Source: Parasphingorhabdus cellanae
GTDB lineage: Bacteria; Pseudomonadota; Alphaproteobacteria; Sphingomonadales; Sphingomonadaceae
Assembly (NCBI RefSeq): GCF_017498565.1
Contig: NZ_CP071794.1
Location: 1,736,001-1,800,000, forward strand
Direction of reading: 5' to 3'
Length of the DNA: 64,000 nt
Shown: piece by piece, positions 26,435 through 35,895 of the stretch
How the letters are laid out: each line of letters opens with the position of its first letter
How positions within the stretch are numbered: position 1 is the stretch's first letter
Translations under genes and position numbers: made by a program
The notes under the pieces: model-generated
The model's database searches: none
Told to the model about the DNA's origin: nothing
The model's input: the letters and a program-made list of their open reading frames with translations, nothing else

Positions 26435-27648
26435 TATAGCTCCATTCCTATGCCGCGCAGTGCGTCTGGCGCCTTTTTCTTGACCGGGAAGAACCCTTTT
26501 GTGGCCAAGGGCCAGATCGCGGCATCATAATCGCGGATTATCCACCGGACGTTATTTCCGTTGATTTCCTTGCCAATGGCATCTTTCAGCGCTCCTACCG
26601 GCAGCCATGGCGACAATAGCCGTTCCAGCTTTGCATTGGCCAATACATCCCTCAGTTTCTCGCCCTTGTTCCACATCACGCTATCGCAATCAAAATGCGC
26701 TGCAGCACGGGTCACAGCATCGCTAACGGCTCCGTTTGAAAATGCACTGACCTTTTCCGAAACACCCTTGGGGCTCTTGCCATCTGGTCCACTCACACCA
26801 AGGATCAGCGATGGTTTTTGCGGCAATATGAGGCTCTCGGGATGGCAATCCTCTTCATGCACCAAAAGCGCAAAGGCCGAGGCGGCAGGCGGTGCAGGTG
26901 GTATTTTGAGCGGCCGCAACTTGTAATTTTTGTCTTCTTCCAGCGGGATCGCTTCGGCGGCCAAGCCTGTCGGCGCAAAACGCCCATCGGTAAATTGCGC
27001 GATATTCTCTTTGGTCGCGAGATAGGTTTTACCCTTGGTGTGCAATCCGCCAACCCAGCGCCATGACAAGGTATTAGATGCCGCGTCGCCGTCCAACAAA
27101 TGCTGGAGGAAAAAATCTGCGCCCAGTTGCCAAGGCAGCTTCAGCGTAAAAATCCAGACACTAGCAAACCACATGCGCGCATGGTTATGGAGATAACCGG
27201 TTTCGACCAGCTCTTTCGCCCAGTGATCAAACGCGTCGATACCGGTCCGCCCCTCGGTCGCCTGCTCGTAAATCTTGCGAAGACCGCCCTGCGCTTTCAG
27301 CTGTTTGAATGCGGCATCCCGGCTCGTGACATAGTCGGCCCAAACTTCCGGCCGCTGTTCCAGCCAGCCTTTAAAATAGCCACGCCAGAGCACTTCCGAG
27401 ACAAATTTATCGGCACCCGTCGCACCATGGGCCTTGATCGCCGCCGCTATCAATTCCTGTTCGGTAAGCAGTTTGTGCCGGATATAAGGCGATAGCTTCG
27501 AAACATTATCACGCCATTTATCCTGTTCGATATCAGCATCCGCGCCATAGTCAAAATTGCGTTTATGCGCGTAATTATGACCCATATTGGCGGTAAAATT
27601 GGCAAGCCGCGATAAAGCGGCGGCTCTTGTTGGTTGGTGTTGTGTCAT
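26434..27648 (-). CDS. photolyase/cryptochrome-like FAD-binding protein with apparently permuted domains
   Basis: 404 aa from the ATG at 27648 (MTQHQPTRAAAL). Residues about 10-225 match the photolyase FAD domain: LSPYIRHKLLTEQEL, VSEVLWRGYFKGWLE, TGYLHNHARMWFAS, and LDGDAASNTLSWRWVGG (FAD-site Asn). The usual N-terminal alpha/beta antenna domain is missing at the front; instead residues about 250-395 look alpha/beta (FALLVHEEDCHPESL, PSLILGVSG, FDCDSVMWNKG, PWLPVGALKDAI), in the order expected of that domain. DNA repair or photoreception is inferred only. Ends overlapping the small HTH gene. Confidence 0.75.
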   Translation of the reverse strand: MTQHQPTRAAALSRLANFTANMGHNYAHKRNFDYGADADIEQDKWRDNVSKLSPYIRHKLLTEQELIAAAIKAHGATGADKFVSEVLWRGYFKGWLEQRPEVWADYVTSRDAAFKQLKAQGGLRKIYEQATEGRTGIDAFDHWAKELVETGYLHNHARMWFASVWIFTLKLPWQLGADFFLQHLLDGDAASNTLSWRWVGGLHTKGKTYLATKENIAQFTDGRFAPTGLAAEAIPLEEDKNYKLRPLKIPPAPPAASAFALLVHEEDCHPESLILPQKPSLILGVSGPDGKSPKGVSEKVSAFSNGAVSDAVTRAAAHFDCDSVMWNKGEKLRDVLANAKLERLLSPWLPVGALKDAIGKEINGNNVRWIIRDYDAAIWPLATKGFFPVKKKAPDALRGIGMEL

Positions 27649-27706
27649 TGCCGCCCCTATCGCAGCTATGCTGACGCTTGCCAACTGTGCCGTTCGGACA
27701 GGTAGA

Positions 27707-28282
27707 TCAAGCCTGCCAACAATCTGCCATATGATCATCGACCATGCCAATCGCCTGCATATAGGCGTAGATGATCGTGCTGCCGACGAAGCTCATCCCG
27801 CGCTTTTTCAGGTCTTTCGAGATAGCGTCGCTAATCGGGGATGTGGCCAGCATTTCGGAACCGTTCTTAGGCCGATTGACTATCGGCGTGCCGTCGACAT
27901 GCGCCCATAGCCAATTGTCAAAGCTACCAAATTCCTTTTGTATATCCAGAAAGACCAAAGCGTTTTTGCGGGTGGAATAGATTTTCAGCCGGTTTCGGAT
28001 AATCCCTTCATCCTCACGCAGCGCCTCCAGCTCATCATCGGTCATCGCCGCCACGCGGGCGATATCAAAACCGTGAAAAGCACGGCGATAACCATCCCGT
28101 TTCCGCAGCACGGTTTCCCAGCTAAGGCCCGCTTGCGCGCCTTCCAATATCAGGTTTTCGAACAGTGTTTGATCATCATGTTCGGGAACCGCCCATTCCT
28201 CGTCATGATAGACGCCGTAAAATTCTTTGCCTGCTTGTCCGCCGAAACAGCGATGTTTTCCGTCTGTGCCGATTACTGTCAT
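27707..28282 (-). CDS. tag: DNA-3-methyladenine glycosylase I
   Basis: 191 aa. Zinc-snap ligands are visible: Cys in HRCFGG, His in VYHDEEWAVP, and His/Cys in DDHMADCW at the C-terminus. The catalytic/pocket segment LILEGAQAGLSWETVLRKRDGYRRAF is conserved. It removes 3-methyladenine from alkylated DNA. It sits just upstream of the photolyase-like gene on the same strand (58 bp), forming a possible DNA-repair operon. Confidence 0.95.
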   Translation of the reverse strand: MTVIGTDGKHRCFGGQAGKEFYGVYHDEEWAVPEHDDQTLFENLILEGAQAGLSWETVLRKRDGYRRAFHGFDIARVAAMTDDELEALREDEGIIRNRLKIYSTRKNALVFLDIQKEFGSFDNWLWAHVDGTPIVNRPKNGSEMLATSPISDAISKDLKKRGMSFVGSTIIYAYMQAIGMVDDHMADCWQA

Positions 28283-28345
28283 GGTTGGAGCTTATGGCGG
28301 TGCCAAGCCTTTGGGAAGCCCCTATGGCATTGCCATTTTGCTGGC

Positions 28346-29680
28346 TTATTCGGCTGGTTGGATTTCCTGGTCTGGCTTCTCCGCCGGCGGCCACCAGCCG
28401 ATCTTCACTTTTAACCAGTTAATCGCGCGCGGGATAGGTGCATTGCGGTCCATCCATTCGGCATATTCTTTATAAGCGGGATCATTCAGCAGGTGTTTTT
28501 CTTCCGTTTTCGCTCGCCAATAATAAACACCACTAACCGCCGCGATAATGACGGTATTACGCACCATATCGGTAAAGCTGCTTGAGGTGACGAGAAACGG
28601 CATGGTCGCCAGCCACCAATAGAGGTTTTTAGCGACATAGGCCGGATGTTTGGTAAACCGATAAGGTCCGTTGGTCAGGATACCGCGATGGGTAAGGTTG
28701 GAAAAACGCAGACCGAAAGCCACCGTCGCCCAGGCATATATCGCGGTCAGGATAACCAATATCCCACCCCATATCGCCAGCAGAATATCATGCCCTTCCA
28801 GCCAAAAGGCCCAATCCGCGGTGTTGACATGATAGTTGAGCGGACCGTCCATCAGAATAAATGGTGGGTAGCAAATCAACGCGGCAACCCAGCCCGCAAG
28901 ATAAGGATTAGCCGTGCGGATATGTGCATCCAGCGGCTTCATCGTTAGCAGATAGCCCACCGTGGCGAACTGCACGTCGACCACAAACATCGCGATAATC
29001 AGCCAATGGGCGATGGCCACGGGATTACCCATGACCTGCGCTAGGTCGAGGCGCACAATATCGCCAAATCCGCCCGGTACGATCGAAATCATGAACGCAA
29101 GAAAAAAGCCTTTTACAGCCCAAGCACGCAGGTGGTGATAAATCTGTTCGCGATCATATTCACCGCCGCGCTCTTTGCTGCCTGCGCCCATCAGAAATTG
29201 CCCGAAATGCCAGGCACCGTCACGTGGTTCAACAAACCGCCGGTCCATCCACATCACATAGGGAATGGACAGGCCCAATAGGAACGGCGCAGCAGCCTCC
29301 ATCATGTCCATCGAGAACTGATATTGACCGGTCCAATACCAGCGACCTACACAGTAAACGAGGGCAATAATCGCCCAGGTTCCCCAAAGGCCCGCTAGCT
29401 TGGCCACGCTGATATCAAATGTCTGTTTGAGCGGTTTCGGGTTTTTCCAATCAATGCCAGTGGATGCGCGCAAATGCACCTTGTCATATAATAATGACCA
29501 GATCACCATCGGAACTCCGCAAGCCGCGCAAGCGACCAGCGCCGAATAAGGGCCGTCCATGCCATATTGCCGCGCAATCAATATCCAGGACACCAAACCA
29601 AACAGACCTGCTACACCCACGCCAGCCGACACCGCCGACGGCGGACGCGGATCGTGGACCTCTGATTTGCGTGCAGACAT
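28346..29680 (-). CDS. ICMT/PEMT-like membrane methyltransferase family protein
   Basis: 444 aa, about ten membrane segments. The C-terminal portion has the isoprenylcysteine-carboxyl/phospholipid methyltransferase signature: NGPYRFTKHPAYVAKNLYWW and, further on, KTEEKHLLNDPAYKEYAEWM. The N-terminal ~250 residues are additional membrane helices, making it longer than plain ICMT proteins (~200 aa). The methyl acceptor is unknown; membrane lipid or small-molecule methylation is possible. Confidence 0.8.
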   Translation of the reverse strand: MSARKSEVHDPRPPSAVSAGVGVAGLFGLVSWILIARQYGMDGPYSALVACAACGVPMVIWSLLYDKVHLRASTGIDWKNPKPLKQTFDISVAKLAGLWGTWAIIALVYCVGRWYWTGQYQFSMDMMEAAAPFLLGLSIPYVMWMDRRFVEPRDGAWHFGQFLMGAGSKERGGEYDREQIYHHLRAWAVKGFFLAFMISIVPGGFGDIVRLDLAQVMGNPVAIAHWLIIAMFVVDVQFATVGYLLTMKPLDAHIRTANPYLAGWVAALICYPPFILMDGPLNYHVNTADWAFWLEGHDILLAIWGGILVILTAIYAWATVAFGLRFSNLTHRGILTNGPYRFTKHPAYVAKNLYWWLATMPFLVTSSSFTDMVRNTVIIAAVSGVYYWRAKTEEKHLLNDPAYKEYAEWMDRNAPIPRAINWLKVKIGWWPPAEKPDQEIQPAE

Positions 29681-29856
29681 AGCACAGGCCTTTAACCAGA
29701 AATGGTAATTAACCAGTGAACATCGGTTTTGGACCCGAATATTCTAGGAATTACTGACGTAATCCGCTATATTTTCTGCGTAATTGCTAGTTCGCAAATT
29801 TTTCGACCACTTTATAAATTATTGGATCACTACATAAAATGATCATGGGAACCAAA

Positions 29857-31026
29857 ATGAGAAATCTCACCCTCGCTACTGGATTATCAATCATTCTTAT
29901 CGCCTGCAGCAACGGCGACGATGCCCAGGCTACAAAAAGTGGCTCGGAGGAGGCGCAGGCTTCGTCCGATATCTCGCCGGTCGATCGCAAACCTTTTGAA
30001 AAAGCGGAAGTGGCCAGCTTTGACGAGCCTTGGGCGATGACTTTCCTGCCTGATGGCCGAATGCTGGTCACAGAAAAGAAAGGCAAGCTGCTGCTGGTAG
30101 ACCAGAAAGGCGCCAAGACCGAAATCGGCAATGTGCCCGAGGTTGATTATGGTGGTCAGGGCGGTTTTGGTGACGTCATTCTCGCGCCTGATTTTGAAAC
30201 TAGCGGCCTGATTTATCTGAGCTGGGTCGAAAGCGGCGATGATGATACGCGCGGCGCGGTTGTGGCTCATGCCAAGCTTGATTTGCAAGGCACCCAGCCG
30301 GATTTAAAAGAGCTGAAAACCATCTGGACCCAAAACCCGAAAGTGACCGGGCGCGGCCATTATTCCCATCGCATGATATTCTCGCCCGATGGCAAATATC
30401 TTTTCATTGGATCAGGTGAGCGTCAAAAATTCGATCCCTCGCAGGATATGACCGGAAACCTTGGCAAGATTGTCCGGCTTTTCCCCGACGGCAGTGTCCC
30501 ACAAGATAACCCATTTGTAGGTCAGGACGATGCGCTTCCGGAAATCTGGTCGTTGGGCCACCGTAATATTCTCGGCATGGCTTTTGATGCCGAAGGGCGA
30601 CTTTGGAACCAGGAAATGGGGCCAAAAGACGGTGATGAGCTGAATCTGGTTCAGCGCAGCGCCAATTATGGCTATCCCATCGTCTCCGAAGGCGATCACT
30701 ATGATGGCAAGAAAATACCCAATCATGACACGCGCCCGGAATTTGCTGCACCAAAAATAGCCTGGGTTCCAACCATCGCGCCGTCGGGAATGATCATCTA
30801 TTCCGGCGATCTCTTTCCGGCATGGAAGGGCAATGCCTTTATCGGGGGCCTCGCAAGTGAGGCGATTATTCGTGTATCCTTTGATGGCGAAACGGCAAAA
30901 GAGGCAGAGCGCTATGCTATGGACCAACGCATTCGCGAAGTTGAACAGGGACCCGAAGGCGCTCTATGGGTACTGGAAGATGGTGAAGGGGGCCGGCTGC
31001 TAAAACTGACACCAACCAGCCGTTAA
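29857..31026 (+). CDS. PQQ-dependent soluble aldose sugar dehydrogenase-like lipoprotein
   Basis: 389 aa from the ATG at 29857, preferred over 29839 because GGGA lies 8-10 nt upstream and the protein then starts with a clean lipoprotein signal, [17 protein letters not shown], lipobox LIAC. The beta-propeller shows family marks: [63 protein letters not shown] and [13 protein letters not shown]. Periplasmic enzymes of this Asd/YliI group oxidise aldoses using PQQ. No PQQ synthesis genes are in the window. Confidence 0.9.
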   Translation: MRNLTLATGLSIILIACSNGDDAQATKSGSEEAQASSDISPVDRKPFEKAEVASFDEPWAMTFLPDGRMLVTEKKGKLLLVDQKGAKTEIGNVPEVDYGGQGGFGDVILAPDFETSGLIYLSWVESGDDDTRGAVVAHAKLDLQGTQPDLKELKTIWTQNPKVTGRGHYSHRMIFSPDGKYLFIGSGERQKFDPSQDMTGNLGKIVRLFPDGSVPQDNPFVGQDDALPEIWSLGHRNILGMAFDAEGRLWNQEMGPKDGDELNLVQRSANYGYPIVSEGDHYDGKKIPNHDTRPEFAAPKIAWVPTIAPSGMIIYSGDLFPAWKGNAFIGGLASEAIIRVSFDGETAKEAERYAMDQRIREVEQGPEGALWVLEDGEGGRLLKLTPTSR

Positions 31027-31080
31027 GCGGTCGAAGATACCGATGCCAAGTTAAGCTTCGCAAACCATGTTGATCATTAG

Positions 31081-31812
31081 CTAACGGCAGATGCGATAAC
31101 CCATGGTGCCGCGCTGTGCCTGATCAAAATGAAAATGGTCGGCATGCGCGGCATTATAGTCTGGCGACAGCACGCTGGAAAACAGATCACAAGATCCATC
31201 GCGAATGATGCGGAGAAACCTGCCTTTCGGTCCGTCCTCATCCCAATGCCCGCTCAAAGAAATCACCGTACCATCAGCGAGCGTAAACGCGGCGATATCA
31301 ATCGCATTGCCCGTTGCATGCTCGCTCCAGGCGTCGCCGCCAGCAATTGTTCGGCAGCTATACGAACCGAGATGACGGATGCTCACCACGCGCTGCCCGA
31401 AAATTTCCCTTGCAGCAGGTTGGACCACTTGATCCTGCCAGACTGTCAGTCCTGCTACCACGGGACATGAGGGCGCCACTGTTTGCGGAGCAAAGCTTAT
31501 CTGCCCGGTTCCCGGTTTCAGTAACCGGACATTGTCGTCCCGAACACATTGATCAGTACCGACAGGCGGCAAGGGTTCGTAAACAACGCCGGCGGCATCC
31601 AAAAGCATCCGGCAGCCGGCAAAATCATCTCCCAGCTTGGCCAGTTTTCTGCCGGTAAATATCCCGATAGGGTGATCCAGACGAAGCTCCGTCCAGGGTA
31701 AGTCCTGCGGCCGCTGCCGCAGATAGGACAGTGCAATCAGCACGAGAACCGCCAAAATCGAAAGATATATGAGAAATCTGATCGAACCTCTGACCCATCG
31801 CAACAGCGTCAT
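31081..31812 (-). CDS. extensin-like C-terminal domain protein
   Basis: 243 aa with one N-terminal membrane helix (about 10-30). The remainder matches the extensin-like C-terminal family of alphaproteobacteria: FAGCRMLLDAAGVVYEPLPP, IRHLGSYSCRTI, WSEHATGNAIDIAAF and HADHFHFDQ, the latter two with His/Asp resembling M15/LAS-type peptidoglycan peptidases. A periplasmic wall-modifying role is therefore possible. Followed on the same strand by nothing within 50 bp (convergent with the sugar dehydrogenase). Confidence 0.85.
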   Translation of the reverse strand: MTLLRWVRGSIRFLIYLSILAVLVLIALSYLRQRPQDLPWTELRLDHPIGIFTGRKLAKLGDDFAGCRMLLDAAGVVYEPLPPVGTDQCVRDDNVRLLKPGTGQISFAPQTVAPSCPVVAGLTVWQDQVVQPAAREIFGQRVVSIRHLGSYSCRTIAGGDAWSEHATGNAIDIAAFTLADGTVISLSGHWDEDGPKGRFLRIIRDGSCDLFSSVLSPDYNAAHADHFHFDQAQRGTMGYRICR

Positions 31813-31837
31813 TGGTCACCGGTCCTCGGCGCTAAAT

Positions 31838-32737
31838 CTATCGCGAAGCAGCAGTGGTGGTGCCCGAAAGATCACTCAGGAACTGGCGCACCCGCTTGGC
31901 ATTGGCGCCAAGATCATGGACACCCACCCGAGATACAGAGCGCATATCAATAATGCTGGATGCACCATTTTCCGCTGAACGGGCGCGGATCACTACATCA
32001 TCCTTGAACCGGAACAGCGATATGGTTGCCGTCGCCTCCAGATTGCCTGACGCCGGATCAACGCTGACGACTTCCCAGCCACGCGCTTCTGCTAGCCGTT
32101 TCGCCTTTTCAATCACTTCTGAAACGGGCCGGTCAATTCTCACCGAGCGGATGTCAGGATAAGCGTCCTGGTGAACGGTGGCCCAGCGCTGACGCGGGTT
32201 CATTCCGCGCATTGCACTGTCATCAGCACCAGGAATATTATCCCAGTTATCCGCCCGCAATGTCAGAGCAGAAAATTGCGGTGGGTCAGCCAGATCGGTT
32301 GTGATGTCGTGGATCGCAGGCAGCGACGCAATCGTTATCGCATAGCTCGCCAGGTAACCAATGAAACCCAGAGAAACGATCGTGCCAAGACCAAGTAACG
32401 GCCAGCGGGTTTTGCGATCTTTCCGGCGATCCAATATGATCCCGATGATAGCAATGATCAAAGCGATCAGAGCCACCAGACCGGTCCATGGCAATGCGCC
32501 GAGACCCGCTTGCCAGCCCCATAAACCAATGCCAGCCCCAAAAGCCGCGCCAAAAAATACGATGACAGCAGCCAAGGCCAGAACCAATACTGTCCAGCCT
32601 TTCAGATCCTTCCGTAAAATGGCCAGTTTTCCGGCCGCTGATCCGCTGGTATCAGCACTAGACTGATCCATTTGTGATTGCTGGTCCTGTTGGTTGTTCA
32701 CGCGTCTTGCTCCCTTGAATTTCTTTCTTTTAGACAT
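31838..32737 (-). CDS. DUF1499 domain-containing membrane protein
   Basis: 299 aa from the ATG at 32737 (MSKRKKFKG); six codons further upstream are open. A basic N-terminus and Gln/Ser-rich stretch precede three or four transmembrane helices (about 45-155). A DUF1499 domain (about 165-295) follows, containing PRQRWATVHQDAYPDIRS, and ends RVGVHDLGANAKRVRQFL. Function of DUF1499 is unknown. It lies 25 bp upstream of the extensin-like gene on the same strand and may be co-transcribed. Confidence 0.82.
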   Translation of the reverse strand: MSKRKKFKGARRVNNQQDQQSQMDQSSADTSGSAAGKLAILRKDLKGWTVLVLALAAVIVFFGAAFGAGIGLWGWQAGLGALPWTGLVALIALIIAIIGIILDRRKDRKTRWPLLGLGTIVSLGFIGYLASYAITIASLPAIHDITTDLADPPQFSALTLRADNWDNIPGADDSAMRGMNPRQRWATVHQDAYPDIRSVRIDRPVSEVIEKAKRLAEARGWEVVSVDPASGNLEATATISLFRFKDDVVIRARSAENGASSIIDMRSVSRVGVHDLGANAKRVRQFLSDLSGTTTAASR

Positions 32738-32865
32738 GGTTACGCCATAGTGCAATCAACACTGCAAGCCCTGACCGGTTCCTTTCAATGTGCCGCTCGA
32801 CAGCACCCTTCAATAGCGTTAAACGCCTGTCCTCTTGAGATGCTCCACAATATTGGATCCGTGAT

Positions 32866-33390
32866 TTGACGACCATCATACCCCTTGCCGAAATTGATCC
32901 TGCGCTGGTCGAAGATCTGCTTGACGCCGCGTTCGGCAAGCGCCGCAGCCAGCGCACGGCCTACAAGGTCCGGGAAGGCATGGAGATGCTGGAAGGGTTG
33001 AGTGTCGCGGCTGTCAACATGGCCGCCAACGAACTGCTAGGCTCTTTGCAATGCTGGCCAGTTGCGCTCACCGATGACAAAGGAAAAATGCATCCGATGA
33101 TCATGGTGGGGCCGGTCGCCGTCTATCCCGATTGCCAGGGCGACGGCATTGGACAGGCACTTATGAACGGCCTGCTTAAAGAATTGCAACAGGATGAGAG
33201 CCTTCCGCTCGTGATGATCGGTGATCCAGCTTATTATGACCGCTTCTTCAATTTCTCGCCTGAACGCACTGGCGGATGGACCCTGCCTGGTCCATGGGAC
33301 CCGGAGCGATTGCTGGTGCGTGCTCCAAAAGATGCGCCATTGCCTGAAAAGGGTAAGCTGGGGCCGTGGCAGAAACCCGACCCCGCATGA
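32866..33390 (+). CDS. GNAT family N-acetyltransferase
   Basis: 174 aa. Core GNAT features: MIMVGPVAVYPDCQGDGIGQALMNGLL (beta4 and the Q/R-x-x-G-x-G/A acetyl-CoA loop, here Q-G-D-G-I-G) and VMIGDPAYYDRFFNFSPE, as in the YhbS-like subgroup. The first codon is TTG at 32866, immediately before the recognisable family start, and no ATG is available; the RBS is weak. Substrate unknown. Divergent from the DUF1499 gene. Confidence 0.82.
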   Translation: MTTIIPLAEIDPALVEDLLDAAFGKRRSQRTAYKVREGMEMLEGLSVAAVNMAANELLGSLQCWPVALTDDKGKMHPMIMVGPVAVYPDCQGDGIGQALMNGLLKELQQDESLPLVMIGDPAYYDRFFNFSPERTGGWTLPGPWDPERLLVRAPKDAPLPEKGKLGPWQKPDPA

Positions 33391-33466
33391 TGGATTGGCG
33401 GCCGCGTCATTATCTCACTTAAAGCCAGCACTTTACACGGCCCCTCACCCGCAATAGGCCATAACC

Positions 33467-34045
33467 ATGCCTTATACACCGCCGCCCGAACTCGCCTCCC
33501 TCTCGCTTTCCGATATTGCAGAAATGGTCGAAGCCCAGACATTACCACCGGTGGACCAGTGGGCGCCGACGGAAACGGGTGACAGTGAAATGCGCATCGC
33601 CGCTGACGGCACCTGGTTTCATCAGGGATCACCGATCACCCGCCCCGCCATGGTGCGCGCTTTTTCCACGCTGCTGCGGCACGAGAAAGACAATAGCTAT
33701 GCGCTGGTGACACCTTATCAAAAGCTCCATATTCAGGTGGAAGATGCGCCATTTGTTGCAGTCGAGATGGAGAGTGAAGGTGAAGGCCCATCGCGCAAGC
33801 TCGCCTTCCGCCTCAATACCGATCACTTGGTCATCGCCGATGACTGGCATAAACTGAGCTTTCCCAAGGCTGACCCAAAATCCAATGGAGATGGCCGCCC
33901 TTATCTGCACGTCCGCGGCGGTCTGGAGGCTGTATTAGCACGACCGGTTTACTATGAGCTGGCCGAACAGGCGCTGGCTGATGATCTTGATCCGTTCGGT
34001 TTATGGAGTCACGGTGCCTTTTTCCCGATCGATAAACCAGAATGA
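33467..34045 (+). CDS. DUF1285 domain-containing protein
   Basis: 192 aa. It follows the DUF1285 pattern: EMRIAADGTWFHQGSPITRPAMVR near residues 45-65, then DAPFVAVEMESEGEG and a C-terminal GLWSHGAFFPI. Structure-based work on this family suggests ligand-binding or ribosome/metabolite roles, but function is unknown. Overlaps the NUDIX gene by 4 nt (ATGA, 34042-34045), opening a tightly coupled three-gene operon with NUDIX and CCA enzyme. Confidence 0.85.
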   Translation: MPYTPPPELASLSLSDIAEMVEAQTLPPVDQWAPTETGDSEMRIAADGTWFHQGSPITRPAMVRAFSTLLRHEKDNSYALVTPYQKLHIQVEDAPFVAVEMESEGEGPSRKLAFRLNTDHLVIADDWHKLSFPKADPKSNGDGRPYLHVRGGLEAVLARPVYYELAEQALADDLDPFGLWSHGAFFPIDKPE

Positions 34046-34653
34046 CGGGCATGCCTGATCTCAGGGCACATTTAGCGCGGGCGCTTAAAAGCGGTCATGC
34101 CAATAATCTGGATCATGCGCTGTCCGACGAACGTGATTTCGTTAAAGATTTGGACAGCTTGCGAGATGCCGCCGTGCTCATCGCAATCACTGACCGACCG
34201 AAACCCGGCGTCATATTGGTCCAGCGACCTGATTATATGCGCAATCATCCGGGACAAGTCGCTTTTCCCGGCGGCAAGATTGATCCCGAGGACAAGGATG
34301 CCATTGACGCAGCCCTGCGTGAAGCGAATGAGGAAGTCAGCCTTGACCCCGCGCAGGTCGACATTATCGGGCCAACCGACCGCTATCATTCGGGCAGCGG
34401 CTATAATATCCAGCCGATATTAGCTGTTATCCCGCCCGACCTGCCGCTCATACCCTGTCCAGAGGAGGTGGACGACTGGTTTGAAGCACCGCTCGATTTC
34501 GTGCTCGATCCGAAAAACCAAGCCGCGCATGTCGGCGAATGGCGCGGCGAGCGGCGCGAATATTACCAGATTAATTGGCAAAAGCGCCGCATCTGGGGAA
34601 TTACCGCCGGTATATTGGTCAATTTGTCGAAGCGACTGGATTGGACATCATGA
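34042..34653 (+). CDS. NUDIX hydrolase, CoA pyrophosphatase (NudL-like)
   Basis: 203 aa. The NUDIX segment AFPGGKIDPEDKDAIDAALREANEEVSL has the REaNEE metal-binding core, and HPGQVAFPGG is typical of NudL/CoA diphosphatases, which hydrolyse CoA to 4'-phosphopantetheine and 3',5'-ADP. The Gly late in the NUDIX box is Ser here, as in several NudL relatives. The gene overlaps its neighbours on both sides by 4 nt (DUF1285 and CCA transferase). Confidence 0.88.
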   Translation: MTGMPDLRAHLARALKSGHANNLDHALSDERDFVKDLDSLRDAAVLIAITDRPKPGVILVQRPDYMRNHPGQVAFPGGKIDPEDKDAIDAALREANEEVSLDPAQVDIIGPTDRYHSGSGYNIQPILAVIPPDLPLIPCPEEVDDWFEAPLDFVLDPKNQAAHVGEWRGERREYYQINWQKRRIWGITAGILVNLSKRLDWTS

Positions 34654-35864
34654 CATTACCGCCACAAAAAATGCCGCATGCCTCTTGGCATCAGCGACAG
34701 TCATTGAAAGATTTGATCACAGTTCTCGATGGCCATAAGGGCGCCACGCGCTTTGTCGGCGGCGCGGTGCGCGACACGGTATTGGGGCTGCCGGTCAAAG
34801 ATATCGACGCCGCCACAATGTTGAAACCAGACGCTGTTATGGCGCGGCTGAAACAAGCAGGCATCAAGGCAGTTCCAACGGGCATTGAACATGGCACCGT
34901 AACGGCTGTCACCGACGATGGCCCGGTGGAAATCACCACGCTGCGCCGCGATGTATCGACGGACGGGAGGCGTGCGACAGTGGCGTTTAGCGATAACTGG
35001 AAAGAAGATGCCGCGCGGCGGGATTTTACCATCAACGCGCTATTTGCCGATCCAGAAACGCTGGAAATCTCTGACTATTTTGGCGGGTTGGCCGATCTCG
35101 AAAAGCGCCATATCCGCTTCATCGGGTCTGCGGAACAAAGGATCGCCGAGGATCATCTGCGGATCATGCGTTATTTCCGTTTTCTCGCGCGGTTCGGACA
35201 ACATGCTATCGACCAGGCGACATTTGATGCCTGCCGCAACGCTTCGCGCGAGCTTTCCAAATTGTCGCGCGAACGGGTGGCGGACGAGTTGATGAAACTG
35301 CTCGGTGCCGCTGATCCGGTCTATGCCGTACAGGAGATGATACAGGCGGATGTCTTTGCCAATATTGTGTCTGAAATTGATGCCAATGCGGGAGAGATAT
35401 TGGCTATGTTGATCTTGCGCGAAGAAGCACATAATATCCCGCCCGATCCGATAAGGCGCTTGGTTGGCCTGCTTCCCAAAGATGCAAACAAGGCGATAGA
35501 GATTGTCACCAGCCTCAGATTTTCAAAGAAAATGCGCCGGGCTGTGGCCAACCGGTTGACGGCTTCGAAACCCCATGTTCCAAATATTCCCGCGATCGCC
35601 TATCAATATGGCAAGGATGCTGCACAGGATATCGCGTTGCTCTTTGCCGCAGATGACCAACTCGGCACCGGCCTCGCCAAACTAGATGACTGGGTCAAAC
35701 CGGTCTTTCCTATAACGGGCGGCGACTTGATAGCCATAGGCCTTGAACCCGGGCCGATTGTGGCAAAGAGCCTGGAGGCCGTTGAAGCCGCTTGGATTGC
35801 CGAGGGTTTTCCCGGCGAAAATCGCGTACGCACGCTTGCGCGCCAGATCATAGAAAACGCTTAG
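34650..35864 (+). CDS. cca: CCA tRNA nucleotidyltransferase / poly(A) polymerase family protein
   Basis: 404 aa from the ATG at 34650, which overlaps the NUDIX stop (ATGA); the open frame extends 75 nt further up but that is NUDIX coding. Class II nucleotidyltransferase head: RFVGGAVRDTVLGLPVKDIDAATM, with GGxVRD and catalytic DxD (DID). RRDFTINALF and the template-like RIAEDHLRIMRYFRF follow. It adds or repairs the CCA 3' end of tRNAs. The DUF1285-NUDIX-CCA order is common in alphaproteobacteria. Confidence 0.92.
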   Translation: MTLPPQKMPHASWHQRQSLKDLITVLDGHKGATRFVGGAVRDTVLGLPVKDIDAATMLKPDAVMARLKQAGIKAVPTGIEHGTVTAVTDDGPVEITTLRRDVSTDGRRATVAFSDNWKEDAARRDFTINALFADPETLEISDYFGGLADLEKRHIRFIGSAEQRIAEDHLRIMRYFRFLARFGQHAIDQATFDACRNASRELSKLSRERVADELMKLLGAADPVYAVQEMIQADVFANIVSEIDANAGEILAMLILREEAHNIPPDPIRRLVGLLPKDANKAIEIVTSLRFSKKMRRAVANRLTASKPHVPNIPAIAYQYGKDAAQDIALLFAADDQLGTGLAKLDDWVKPVFPITGGDLIAIGLEPGPIVAKSLEAVEAAWIAEGFPGENRVRTLARQIIENA

Positions 35865-35895
35865 CCCCCCAATACGATCGCAAAAGGACAAATAT

